From an uncultured Myxococcales bacterium (GTDB lineage Bacteria > Myxococcota_A > UBA9042 > DTJE01): 64,000 nt of DNA. The notes beneath the pieces are model-generated. The model was not told the DNA's origin. It was given only the letters and a program-made list of their open reading frames with translations, and did no database searches. The DNA lies in NCBI GenBank assembly GCA_903936705.1, contig CAIZWN010000044.1, forward strand, positions 124,001-188,000, given 5' to 3'. The position numbers and the translations under genes were made by a program. This document shows, one piece after another, positions 17,658-25,821 of this stretch (the first letter of the stretch is position 1; the number at the start of each line of letters is the position of its first letter).

Positions 17658-18098
17658 TTGAAGATTGCGATTCCATCCGATGACGGTATTCACGTGGCCC
17701 CCAGGTTCTGGCGCGTGTCGTCGTTCATCGTTGCAGATGTCGATGCCGGCTGTATCCTGGCAACGGAAAGTCGTCGCAACCTGCCGCGTCTCTCGAAGTT
17801 TCCCCGCATGCGTCCGGATCCGTGGCGTGACCGCTACCGTGCGGTGGCCGACGTTGTCGCGGACTGCCGCACCGTCATCGCCGGTTCGATCGGAGATACG
17901 ATGCGCCGCGCATTGACCCGACGCGGGATCGAGGTCGTCATCACCTCCGAGGAATACGTCGATCGTGCGCTGGCCTTGTTCGCGTTGCTGCTGTTGAGGG
18001 ACGAGTCGCGCATCGACCCCGAGGACGCCGAGATCGCCGAGGTGGCCGAGTCGGTCGGGCAGCCCGCCGCCACTCTCGAAGACGAGTTTGACGCCTGA
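17658..18098 (+). CDS. NifX/NafY-like (DIMN-fold) small protein heading the lipid-transport operon
   Basis: 146 residues. The start is a TTG at 17658 with GGAGG seven bases upstream; the upstream in-frame ATG at 17541 would add unrelated residues. The first strand KIAIPSDDG, then HVAPRFWRVSSFIVADV, and later CRTVIAGSIGDTMRRALTRRGIEVVITSEE give the pattern of the dinitrogenase iron-molybdenum-cofactor-binding fold (PF02579: strand, helix, strand, G-x-G-like turn, helix, strand V-x-x-T). A helical acidic tail follows. Nothing else in the window concerns nitrogenase, so nitrogen fixation is not implied. Its stop overlaps the next start by one base (TGATG), tying it to the ABC genes. Function unknown. 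Confidence 0.65.
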   Translation: MKIAIPSDDGIHVAPRFWRVSSFIVADVDAGCILATESRRNLPRLSKFPRMRPDPWRDRYRAVADVVADCRTVIAGSIGDTMRRALTRRGIEVVITSEEYVDRALALFALLLLRDESRIDPEDAEIAEVAESVGQPAATLEDEFDA

Positions 18099-18862
18099 TG
18101 ACGGAGGGAGGGGCCGTGGAAGCCGCCGCCGAACTCCAGTCCATCGTCAAGACCCTCTCCGGCACCCGTGTTCTTGAAGGCGTCAGCCTTTCCCTGGCGC
18201 GAGGGCGAGTCCATGCCCTGGTGGGCCCAGGCGGGTCCGGGAAAACTCTGATTCTGAAGACCCTTTGCACGCTGCTTCCTCCGGATGATGGCAAAGTTGT
18301 GCTGTTCGGCGAACAGGTGAATTTCGACGATCAGGATGGCCTGCGACACCTGCGCTCACGAATCGGGGTCCAGTTCCAGAATTTGGCTCTATTCGATTTT
18401 CTGGCTGTCAGGGACAACGTTGCCTTCCCCCTAGAAGCTGGCACGTCGGTTCGCCCCAAGGTCGAGGTCGATGGACTCGTCCAGTCGATTCTGGACGACG
18501 TGCGTCTGCACGACAGCGGGACATTGGAGATCCAGGAGCTTTCCGGGGGAATGCAGCGCCGCGTCGCGGTTGCGCGAGCTGCCGTGTCCGACGCCGACCT
18601 GCTGGTCTTTGACGACCCCTCGGGCGGGCTTGACCCCGTCACCACCTCGCGTATCTTCGCCCTGATCGCAGGCATACACGCATCCCGAGGCAACACTGTG
18701 ATTATCGTCTCGCACGACATCGACAGGCTTGCGCGGGTGTGTTCGGACTTTCACGTAGTCGATTCGGGCCAGGTTATTTTCAGCGGAACGCTGGCCGATG
18801 GACGAGTCCATCCCGACATGCGGGTTCGCACTTTCCTGGATGTGCCAGATGAACGGCCTTAG
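18098..18862 (+). CDS. Mla-like ABC ATPase, first half (canonical signature, Asp in place of catalytic Glu)
   Basis: 254-residue ATP-binding subunit of MlaF type. Walker A GPGGSGKT at 43-50, Q-loop Gln94, signature LSGGM at 148-152, H-loop His206. The Walker B strand reads LLVFDDP, so the residue after the Walker Asp, normally the catalytic Glu, is Asp173. Family knowledge: MlaF is normally a homodimer with both sites intact. Here a second, different ATPase lies three genes on, and this subunit appears to give the good signature but a weak catalytic base. It overlaps the next gene by 14 bases. Confidence 0.9.
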   Translation: MTEGGAVEAAAELQSIVKTLSGTRVLEGVSLSLARGRVHALVGPGGSGKTLILKTLCTLLPPDDGKVVLFGEQVNFDDQDGLRHLRSRIGVQFQNLALFDFLAVRDNVAFPLEAGTSVRPKVEVDGLVQSILDDVRLHDSGTLEIQELSGGMQRRVAVARAAVSDADLLVFDDPSGGLDPVTTSRIFALIAGIHASRGNTVIIVSHDIDRLARVCSDFHVVDSGQVIFSGTLADGRVHPDMRVRTFLDVPDERP

Positions 18863-19682
18863 GAAAAATGCCGGTGTTCTGCGCCGAGTCCTCGATCTGC
18901 TGGACCACGCAATAGCCTTGCCCGCTCGCCCACTGGGGCGTGGAGTCCTGCATGCTTGCGAGATTGTCGGGGGAATGTCGGTTCTGCAGATCGACATCCT
19001 GCGCGCCATGGTTCCGCCGTCGTTCGACTACGATGAGACTCTCAGTCAGCTGCACAAGGTTGGCGTCCGGTCCTTGCCGGTAGTCACTTTGACGGCGTTC
19101 TTCGTGGGCGCGTTGATGCTGATCCAGACGGGTAATTTCGTGCGCTCGACCGGCGCGACCGCGATGGTTGGCTGGGCGACCGGACTTTCCATTTTTGCCG
19201 AGGTCGGACCGGTCCTGATCGGCCTGATGTTCAGCGGTCGTGTTGGCGCCAACAACACGGCAGAACTTGGCACCATGACCATCACCGAGCAGGTAGACGC
19301 GCTGCGGGTATTGGGGATCGATCCGATTCGTTACCTCGTCGTGCCACGGTTCATCTCGATGATTCTGATGCTGTTCCTGTTGACATGCATCGGAGACCTG
19401 TGCGCCATAATCGGGGCCGCGTTAGCCTGTCAGGCCATACTGGGTATCGATATTCGCGTTTTCTGGCAGGGGTTGGTGCAGGGGCACCTGCTGGGCGAAT
19501 TCGTCATGGGTCTTGTCAAGGGCACCTTGTTCGGTGGCGCGGTTGCCATCGTTTCATGCCACTGGGGGCTGCGCGTCCAAGGTGGCGCCGTTGGCGTGGG
19601 CCGATCGGTCAACAATTCGGTCGTCACATCAGCCATTGCGATTTTCGTCGTCAATTTCCTGGTGACCACGTTGTGGATGTGA
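18849..19682 (+). CDS. MlaE-type lipid ABC permease, first copy
   Basis: 277-residue inner-membrane permease of the MlaE/PF02405 family. Hallmarks: VGVRSLPVVTLTAFFVGALM, EVGPVLIGLMFSGRVG, AELGTMTITEQVDALRVLGI and DPIRYLVVPRF. MlaE subunits line the lipid path of the MlaFEDB complex that moves phospholipids between inner membrane and the MCE ring. The start chosen is the ATG at 18849 (MNGLRKN), minimising overlap with the ATPase. It is followed four bases later by a second, clearly different MlaE-like gene. Confidence 0.92.
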   Translation: MNGLRKNAGVLRRVLDLLDHAIALPARPLGRGVLHACEIVGGMSVLQIDILRAMVPPSFDYDETLSQLHKVGVRSLPVVTLTAFFVGALMLIQTGNFVRSTGATAMVGWATGLSIFAEVGPVLIGLMFSGRVGANNTAELGTMTITEQVDALRVLGIDPIRYLVVPRFISMILMLFLLTCIGDLCAIIGAALACQAILGIDIRVFWQGLVQGHLLGEFVMGLVKGTLFGGAVAIVSCHWGLRVQGGAVGVGRSVNNSVVTSAIAIFVVNFLVTTLWM

Positions 19683-19686
19683 GGAA

Positions 19687-20484
19687 ATGGTTTTGAGAAC
19701 CCAGGCGCAGACAACTCCCGGACATGCACGCCTGGCATGGTTTCGCCTGCCTGCATTGGTCCGGGAACCTCTGCTGCTTCTGGGTCGCGTGGTCCGGGGC
19801 ATCCTGCATAATCCTCCGCCGCGCGATCGCGTTCTGACCCAGATGCACAATGTCGGCATCCGATCGCTGGTGTTCATATCGATTACCCTGGGGTTTCTTG
19901 GGTTGATTCTGGTCTATCAGGGTTGCGTGCAGACGCTGAAGGTACTTCCGGATCTGTCGGGCGTGGGCCAGGTGTTCATCTACGCAATGTGGCGCAGCTT
20001 CGGGCCAACGATTACGGCACTGATGCTGGCCACACGTGTTGGCGCCGGCATTGCAGCCGAAATTGGTTCCATGACCGTTACCGACCAGATCGAGGCCATG
20101 AAGGTTGCGAATGCCGACCCGGTCGAATACATCCTCGGCCCACGTTTCATTGCGTGCGTTGTCATGACGCCAGTCCTTTGGGTAGTTGGGGCAATGGTCG
20201 GCATCGCGGCCGGCTATTTCATGGGACATCTGCACTTCGGGATCTCGACGCGGGCTTTTCTGGACCTGTCCAGCACGCACGTCTCGGACGTTGTCGTCGG
20301 CTACATCAAGGCACAGACTTACGGCGTCGTAATCCCGATCCTGTCAGCCGAGTCGGGTTTTCGTGCTCAGGGCGGATCCGAGGGCGTGGGCTGGGCCACC
20401 ACAAGGGCTGTGGTCAACTCGTCTTTTGCAGTGATCACTCTTGATTTCTTGATTTCCACATCGGCGTTCCTATTGGGGTATTGA
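19687..20484 (+). CDS. MlaE-type lipid ABC permease, second copy
   Basis: 265-residue permease of the same family as its neighbour (VGIRSLVFISITLGFLGLIL, ALMLATRVGAGIAAEIGSMT, DQIEAMKVANADPVEYILGP, RAQGGSEGVGWATTRAVV). Sequence differs throughout from the first copy, so this is an old duplication or a heterodimer partner rather than a recent tandem copy. Known MlaE acts as a homodimer; two genes each beside an ATPase suggest a heterodimeric membrane core here. Confidence 0.92.
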   Translation: MVLRTQAQTTPGHARLAWFRLPALVREPLLLLGRVVRGILHNPPPRDRVLTQMHNVGIRSLVFISITLGFLGLILVYQGCVQTLKVLPDLSGVGQVFIYAMWRSFGPTITALMLATRVGAGIAAEIGSMTVTDQIEAMKVANADPVEYILGPRFIACVVMTPVLWVVGAMVGIAAGYFMGHLHFGISTRAFLDLSSTHVSDVVVGYIKAQTYGVVIPILSAESGFRAQGGSEGVGWATTRAVVNSSFAVITLDFLISTSAFLLGY

Positions 20485-20511
20485 TTCCAGGCCCTTTGCG
20501 GGGAAGCGGCC

Positions 20512-21255
20512 GTGATCGTGTTCGAAGGGATAAGAAAGGCCTTCGGCGACAAGCTTGTCCTTGAGGGCGTGGACCTTTCCATAAATGACCGGGAGATCAC
20601 GTACATCATTGGCGCGTCCGGCACCGGAAAGAGCGTCCTGATGAAATCGGCGGTGGGCATCCTGGTGCCCGACTCAGGTCGGATCATCGTTGACGGCATC
20701 GATGTAACCGGCTTTTCCGAGGCGCGCTGGCAACCAGTTCGCACCCGGTATGCCATGGTGTTCCAGCATCCCAATCTGTTTGACAGCATGACTCTTCGCG
20801 AGAACGTCGCACTACCCCTGCGCAAACACAGGCGGATTTCGCGAAAACTGGCGCTTGACGCGGCCCTCGAATTCCTGCGGATGGTCCTGATGCAGGACAA
20901 GGCCGACCTGATGCCATCCGAGGTCGGCCCATCCGAGCGCAAGCGTGTCTCGATCGCCCGCGCCCTGACGCTGGACCCGGATTGCGCCATACTCGACGAA
21001 CCAACTACCGGGCTGGATGTCGTTGCCAGTCGAACGATAGACGACTTGATCCAACGCCTGGCCCACGAACTTGGCAAGACGGTGGTTGTCGTTTCGCACG
21101 ACCTGCGTTCCATCTTCGGCGTTGCTGATCGCATCGTTTTTCTATATAAGGGGCGCGTCCACCTTGATGGCCAGCCTGAGGTGTTTCGCAACTCGCGGGA
21201 CCCGGTCGTACGGCAGTTCATCGGGGGGGAGCCCGACGGCCCTATGGAGACCTGA
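20512..21255 (+). CDS. Mla-like ABC ATPase, second half (catalytic Glu present, degenerate signature)
   Basis: 247 residues, GTG start at 20512. Walker A GASGTGKS at 34-41, Q-loop Gln85, Walker B CAILDE with the catalytic Glu163, H-loop His196. The signature motif is lost: where MlaF reads PSELSGGMRKR this protein reads PSEVGPSERKR (residues 135-145). The mismatch replaces the serine and glycines that contact ATP in the opposite subunit. Paired with the ATPase at 18098 this gives one good and one dead composite site. The C-terminal tail VFRNSRDPVVRQFIGGEPDGP is typical of MlaF. Confidence 0.9.
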   Translation: MIVFEGIRKAFGDKLVLEGVDLSINDREITYIIGASGTGKSVLMKSAVGILVPDSGRIIVDGIDVTGFSEARWQPVRTRYAMVFQHPNLFDSMTLRENVALPLRKHRRISRKLALDAALEFLRMVLMQDKADLMPSEVGPSERKRVSIARALTLDPDCAILDEPTTGLDVVASRTIDDLIQRLAHELGKTVVVVSHDLRSIFGVADRIVFLYKGRVHLDGQPEVFRNSRDPVVRQFIGGEPDGPMET

Positions 21256-21258
21256 TTC

Positions 21259-22251
21259 ATGGCCGAACGTGCCAAAGCGCTGGAGGTCAAGGTCGGCGGG
21301 TTGATCCTTGCCGCCGTCCTTCTGCTGGTCGCATTTCTGATCTTGCTAGGCGATTTCCAGTGCAACGAGCGCGTGTCGGTCCTGGTGGACTTCCCGACAT
21401 CTGCCGACCTGAAGATTGGCGCTCCCGTCAAGGTAAGCGGCGTCACCGTTGGCAGGGTGGCGCAGGTCGATTTGTGGGGAGGCAGACAGGATCCGGCAAA
21501 CGGGAATCGTCTGGTTGGCGTCCGGATCACTCTTGTGGTGGACCGTACCGCAGCCGATCTCCTGCTGTCGGACGCAACCTTCCGCATTACGACCCTGGGG
21601 ATCCTTGGCGAAAAATACGTGGAAATTCAACCGGGAACCCCTGATGGCAAGCCGGTGGCCATAGGTCAGATATTCGTCGGTGTCGGGCCCATGAGTCTTG
21701 ATGCCGTCGGCTCGGACGCCTCGTCCCTTGTGACCGACATGTCGATTCTGGTTCGAGAGAATCGCCAAAGCCTGCGGGAGTCACTGGACGGAATCAACCG
21801 CCTGGTCGGCCATGTTGATGAAGTGATAGTCGAGAACCGTCCGGTGATCCGATCGGCCGTAGGGAACATTGAACGACTGTCAAAGGGGCTCGTCGAATCA
21901 ACCCGGGACGGGGTCGAGGTACGTGACACGCTGGTTGCGATCCGGACGCTGGCCGAGCGCCTCGACCGCGGCATTGCACCGACTCTGGCCGAGTTGCCTG
22001 GAGCGGTTCGCCGGATTGACCAGTTGGCAGCGCAGGGAACCACGCTGGCCACTGAACTGCTGACAGTCGTGGCGGGCGTCCGCCCCGAGATTCTGGCGGT
22101 CCTGGCAAACATCAAGGTGCTGTCCCAGAACCTGCGCGATGGAAGGGGAAGCGTCGGAGCCCTTCTGTCGGACCGCGAGGTTTACGACGACATCATCTCC
22201 CTATTGAAGGACGTGAAACGCCATCCGTGGAAACTGCTTCTGAAAGACTGA
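21259..22251 (+). CDS. MlaD-like MCE-domain lipid-binding protein
   Basis: 330 residues: an N-terminal membrane anchor (LILAAVLLLVAFLILLG), then one MCE domain (SVLVDFPTSADLKIGAPVKV, GVTVGRVAQV, ITTLGILGEKYVEI), then a long helical region (about residues 145-310, heptad-like hydrophobics with RENRQSLRESLDGINRL) and a positively charged end. MCE proteins form hexameric rings carrying lipids across the periplasm; the helices probably extend the tunnel as in PqiB or LetB tail regions. It lies three bases after the second ATPase. Confidence 0.92.
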   Translation: MAERAKALEVKVGGLILAAVLLLVAFLILLGDFQCNERVSVLVDFPTSADLKIGAPVKVSGVTVGRVAQVDLWGGRQDPANGNRLVGVRITLVVDRTAADLLLSDATFRITTLGILGEKYVEIQPGTPDGKPVAIGQIFVGVGPMSLDAVGSDASSLVTDMSILVRENRQSLRESLDGINRLVGHVDEVIVENRPVIRSAVGNIERLSKGLVESTRDGVEVRDTLVAIRTLAERLDRGIAPTLAELPGAVRRIDQLAAQGTTLATELLTVVAGVRPEILAVLANIKVLSQNLRDGRGSVGALLSDREVYDDIISLLKDVKRHPWKLLLKD

Positions 22252-22958
22252 GATTGCGGCCCAGCGCGGGGCTGGAGTCTGCCAAGCGTGTTGCTTGCGT
22301 GACCTGCGTCGTGCTTTCCATTGCCATGACCTTTCGGCCCTCCCCTTCCCTTGCTGCTGATGACGCAGAAAGGTTCAATCGGGCCATGTTGGCGCTGTCA
22401 GAGGCAGACTCAAGGTTTCGAGAAGGACGATTGGCCGTGGCGATGTCAGGCTATTCCGAACTCCTGCGCGAATTCCCAACGTGGTGGTTGCCAACGCTGA
22501 AGACGGCGGTTGTCGCAAAGGCGCTGGGCCAGTCGACCGAGTCCGTTTTGGCGCGGATTGGCCTTGCCAGAAACCTGTCGCCATCGGGTACGTACCTTCC
22601 CCTGGTTGAAAGTCTTCTGCTTTCCGGGGTGCCACGGGATCCTTCTCGTGTCGAAGGTGCAGCGCCGTCACTGCCGGATCCTCTGGCGGACCGCATGGCC
22701 CTGCTGCGCGCCGGTCGTCTTGCTGCCGAGGGGCGCCGCGACGAAAGTGAAGCCGAATACCGGTCCATTCTCGCCCGCAATCCAGGGGTCCTGGTGGCTC
22801 GTTGGAAACTGGCCCGAATTCTGGTCGAGTCGGGACGGACTGGCGAGGCTGCCGCATTTCTCCACGAAGGCGCCGGTCGCAGCGCTTTTTCGGCTCGCTG
22901 GCGGTCGGAAGCCTTGTCCCAGGAGCATTCAAACAGGGATGATACGGGTACAAAGTGA
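22227..22958 (+). CDS. Helical-repeat (TPR-like) exported protein
   Basis: 243 residues, overlapping the MCE gene by 25 bases. An N-terminal hydrophobic segment ends near LAADDAE, a likely signal peptide or anchor. The rest forms TPR-like helix pairs (SRFREGRLAVAMSGYSELLREF, LAAEGRRDESEAEYRSILARNP). The coupled position at the end of the lipid-transport operon suggests a periplasmic adaptor, in place of the MlaC or MlaB seen elsewhere, but that is inference. Confidence 0.75.
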   Translation: METASERLRLRPSAGLESAKRVACVTCVVLSIAMTFRPSPSLAADDAERFNRAMLALSEADSRFREGRLAVAMSGYSELLREFPTWWLPTLKTAVVAKALGQSTESVLARIGLARNLSPSGTYLPLVESLLLSGVPRDPSRVEGAAPSLPDPLADRMALLRAGRLAAEGRRDESEAEYRSILARNPGVLVARWKLARILVESGRTGEAAAFLHEGAGRSAFSARWRSEALSQEHSNRDDTGTK

Positions 22959-23020
22959 TTGCAACATATAAGAAAATCCCCTTATTACGGGCCAGATGTT
23001 GATTGAACCGAAAAAACCCG

Positions 23021-23049
23021 TTGACGCGGGTACCCTGCATTTGGACAAT
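23021..23049 (+). promoter_or_regulatory. Predicted promoter for the AgmX-like gene
   Basis: TTGACG at 23021-23026, a 17-base spacer and GACAAT at 23044-23049. Start predicted near 23056, some 40 bases before the ATG at 23097. Confidence 0.5.
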
Positions 23050-23096
23050 ACGGACGGTCTTGGACCCGGGCGCCTCTTCGATTGCGAGGGCTGGAG

Positions 23097-24857
23097 ATGC
23101 TGATTGGCCTCCTGATTGCGTTGGTCGGAGTACTGGTTGGACTTGTCGGTGCGTTCACGGTGCCCTGGGTTGACCAGGACGTCGTGAAATTCTCCGACCC
23201 CAGCTTGTACCAGGGCTGGCAATGGTGGACCGGTGCGGTAGCCATTGCGTTGATGGGCGTCATCCTTGTGTGCGTCGTGACCGGCTTCGTCGTTCACCGC
23301 AAGAAACTGCTGGGGACGCTGGGCCTGGTGGCTGCGCTGGGCACGTTCATCTTTTTGATGGTAGTGCCATTCACGATCCGTTCTTCCATCGTCCAGATGA
23401 TCGGCCTGCAGCTTCTTCCGCCCACTACACAAATCGCGATGTACTACGGCTATCACGCGATGTTCCTGGGCATGATTGTCGCGGTCATCGGCCTGATCTG
23501 GACGTTGTCGGCCGAGCCGCTCCTTGGCCCGGACGATCGTCTCCTTCGTGTTGCCCTTCTGTGGGGCGGCCGGATGGTCAAGGAGACCACCTTTACCGAA
23601 CGTCATGACATCACCATTGGTGACGGCACCCGCTGCGATTTCATCGTGCCGTCTGCCGAGGTTGGCAAGTCCCTTTCGCTGTTCAAGGTCGATCGCAAGG
23701 GTACGTACTCGGTTGCCCTGAACCGCGATTTCACAGGGCGCGTCAACCTTGAAGGCGTACTGGCGCCGGTTCGCGAGTTCGTCAAGAAGCACACATCGGA
23801 CCAGGCCGGCCTGAATTACGTGAAGGTCGGCAAGGGCGACTGGGGTGTTCTGGAATTCGGCAACCTCGAGTTGTTCTTCCAGTTCGTGCGACCCGACGTA
23901 ATTGTGGGGCGCAGCACGGCGATGTCGATGGACGGCAACTTCGTGGCGTCCAGTTTCGGATCCTTGTTCTTCCTGATGTCCATGTGGGTCGTTGCCCAGT
24001 TTGCCTGGGACCCGGCTGGCAAAATCGAACAGCGCAAGGCCGAGAAGCGCATGATGAAGGTCGAGACCAACATCACCCTCGAGAAGGACGAAGCGCTGCT
24101 GGAAATCGGCGAAGAGGACGATTCGGTTGGCAAGAAGGCCGAAGGCGAGGAAGGCAAGTTCGGAGATCCTGACAAGGATCCCGACCTCGAGAGCAAGGTT
24201 CCCAAGCGCGACGGCGCACTGGCGGCAAAGATCGACCCGAAGAAAATCGGTTTGGCTGACCTGCTTTCAAACAAGATGGGCAAGTCCGGCGCGATTTCGT
24301 CGATCCTCAGCGACAACGCCGATGCATTCGACAACCGCATGGCAGTTGCGATGGCCGGCACCGGTTCCGAGTTGGTCGTCGGCTATGGCGCCGGCGGCAT
24401 GGGATTCAAGGGCACAGGTTCGGGTGGCGGCGGCACCGGCGGTTACGGGCGCATCCACGGCCTGGGCCGCGTCGATACCGGCGGTGGCATGGGCATGCGC
24501 GCCGGTCTTGGCAAAAAGGGCGTCAAGGCTGTCGGCAAGATGGCGATGGGCGGCATGGGCGCCACTGGTTTCTGCCAGAAGAACAACATACAAACGGTCG
24601 TGATGCAGCGCTCCGGCGCCATACGCGCCTGCTATGAAGCGCAGTTGCAGATTCACGAAGCATTGACTGGCAAGATCACATTCCGCTGGACGATCGACAC
24701 CGAGGGGCGCGTCAGCGATGCCAGCATGACCGATTCCAGCATCGGCAATACGGCAGTCGAACAGTGCGTCCTGCGCACCATTCGCAACATGCGGTTTGCG
24801 AAGCCGGAAGGCGGCATCTGTGTAGTACAGTGGCCGTTCGTGTTCAACCCTGGTTGA
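23097..24857 (+). CDS. AgmX/PglI-type envelope motor protein with TonB-like C-terminus
   Basis: 586 residues. Four N-terminal membrane helices (about 1-25, 43-67, 71-94, 113-137); a cytoplasmic-type domain (about 145-268: HDITIGDGTRCDFIVPS...LFKVDR) of the kind found in myxobacterial AgmX proteins; a fifth helix (285-304); a charged segment (309-372); a Gly-rich stretch (about 430-490); and a TonB-like periplasmic C-terminus (about 500-586) with GAIRACYEAQL, GKITFRWTIDTEGRVSDA and conserved cysteines. In Myxococcus xanthus AgmX/GltJ works with the AglRQS motor; TolQ/TolR-like genes follow here too. The ATG at 23097 has GAGGG and GGAG just upstream; the TTG at 23082 is less likely. Confidence 0.88.
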   Translation: MLIGLLIALVGVLVGLVGAFTVPWVDQDVVKFSDPSLYQGWQWWTGAVAIALMGVILVCVVTGFVVHRKKLLGTLGLVAALGTFIFLMVVPFTIRSSIVQMIGLQLLPPTTQIAMYYGYHAMFLGMIVAVIGLIWTLSAEPLLGPDDRLLRVALLWGGRMVKETTFTERHDITIGDGTRCDFIVPSAEVGKSLSLFKVDRKGTYSVALNRDFTGRVNLEGVLAPVREFVKKHTSDQAGLNYVKVGKGDWGVLEFGNLELFFQFVRPDVIVGRSTAMSMDGNFVASSFGSLFFLMSMWVVAQFAWDPAGKIEQRKAEKRMMKVETNITLEKDEALLEIGEEDDSVGKKAEGEEGKFGDPDKDPDLESKVPKRDGALAAKIDPKKIGLADLLSNKMGKSGAISSILSDNADAFDNRMAVAMAGTGSELVVGYGAGGMGFKGTGSGGGGTGGYGRIHGLGRVDTGGGMGMRAGLGKKGVKAVGKMAMGGMGATGFCQKNNIQTVVMQRSGAIRACYEAQLQIHEALTGKITFRWTIDTEGRVSDASMTDSSIGNTAVEQCVLRTIRNMRFAKPEGGICVVQWPFVFNPG

Positions 24858-24937
24858 TCGAGTCTCCCCCCGGTTTGACGCCATCCGGCGAACACCGGGC
24901 GCCCGCGTTGTATATCGCGCAGGCGCGGTTTTAAAAG

Positions 24938-24966
24938 TTGACACTGGTCGGGGCGGCTGATATACG
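24938..24966 (+). promoter_or_regulatory. Strong predicted promoter for the TolQ/TolR-like operon
   Basis: A perfect TTGACA at 24938-24943, 17-base spacer and TATACG at 24961-24966. A second, weaker pair follows: TTGACC at 24970-24975 and TAAGGT at 24993-24998, also 17 apart. Both would serve the gene at 25087. Confidence 0.6.
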
Positions 24967-25086
24967 TCTTGACCTTGGCGCGGGCCTCTAGTAAGGTCCA
25001 TGCCACATGTTCCTTACCGTTTGGGAGGGTCCCCCGGACATCGACGGGGCATCAGGTTCGAGACAACAACGAGGAGGGGTACAGCA

Positions 25087-25749
25087 ATGTTCGAGTTCAT
25101 CGCTAAGGCGTTCGACAAGGGCGGCCCGAACATGTACGTCATTTTGGCAACGTCCGTGTTCATGTTCGGCGTTATCATCGAGCGCCTCGTAGTTCTGTAC
25201 TTCCAGTCGAATGTTGACAAGGAAGGTTTTACCCGCGTCCTGACGAAGTACATCCTCGTCGGCGACCTGCGAAACGCCCTGAAGCTGTGCTCGATCTCCA
25301 AGTTCCCGCTGGCCAAGGTGCTGCAGGCTGGCCTGATGAAGGCCAAGGATTCCGACTCGGCAGTCCAGGCTTCCATGGACGAGGCTGCTCTCCGCGAGCT
25401 GCCCCGCATCGAGAAGCGCATCGGCTTCCTCGCCGTTATCGGCAACGCAGCCGTGCTCATGGGTCTGTTGGGCACCATCTTCGGTCTGATCAAGTCGTTC
25501 AGCGCAGTGGCCGAGGCTGATGCCTCTTCCAAGGCGACCGAACTGGCGGCCGGTATTTCCGAAGCCATGTACAACACGGCCTTCGGTCTTGCAGTCGCCA
25601 TTGCCTCGTCCATTGCCTACGCAGTGTTCCAGGCAAAGTCCCAGCAGCTTGTTGACGACATCAACGAGACGACCGTCTCCGTTCTGAACCTGATCACGGC
25701 CAATCGTGACAAGTTCGAGAACGAGAAGGGCGGGCGTTCGGCAGACTGA
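25087..25749 (+). CDS. TolQ/ExbB/AglR-type proton-channel subunit
   Basis: 220 residues. MotA/TolQ/ExbB family: N-terminal membrane helix (YVILATSVFMFGVIIERLVV), cytoplasmic helical loop, and the conserved IGNAAVLMGLLGTIFGLIKSF and ALAAGISEAMYNTAFGLAVA-like helices. The family forms a pentameric channel that uses the proton gradient to drive partner proteins. The start at 25087 has GAGGAGGGG just upstream. Followed by two TolR-like genes and preceded by an AgmX-like gene, the order seen for Agl/Glt gliding motors and for other Tol-type envelope machines; its job here is not settled. Confidence 0.92.
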   Translation: MFEFIAKAFDKGGPNMYVILATSVFMFGVIIERLVVLYFQSNVDKEGFTRVLTKYILVGDLRNALKLCSISKFPLAKVLQAGLMKAKDSDSAVQASMDEAALRELPRIEKRIGFLAVIGNAAVLMGLLGTIFGLIKSFSAVAEADASSKATELAAGISEAMYNTAFGLAVAIASSIAYAVFQAKSQQLVDDINETTVSVLNLITANRDKFENEKGGRSAD

Positions 25750-25821
25750 GGTATCTGGACGGCCGTTCCCCATCGGTCGGGGTGACCCGATCGGGTTTGT
25801 GGACGGCGTCAGGAGGCTACG

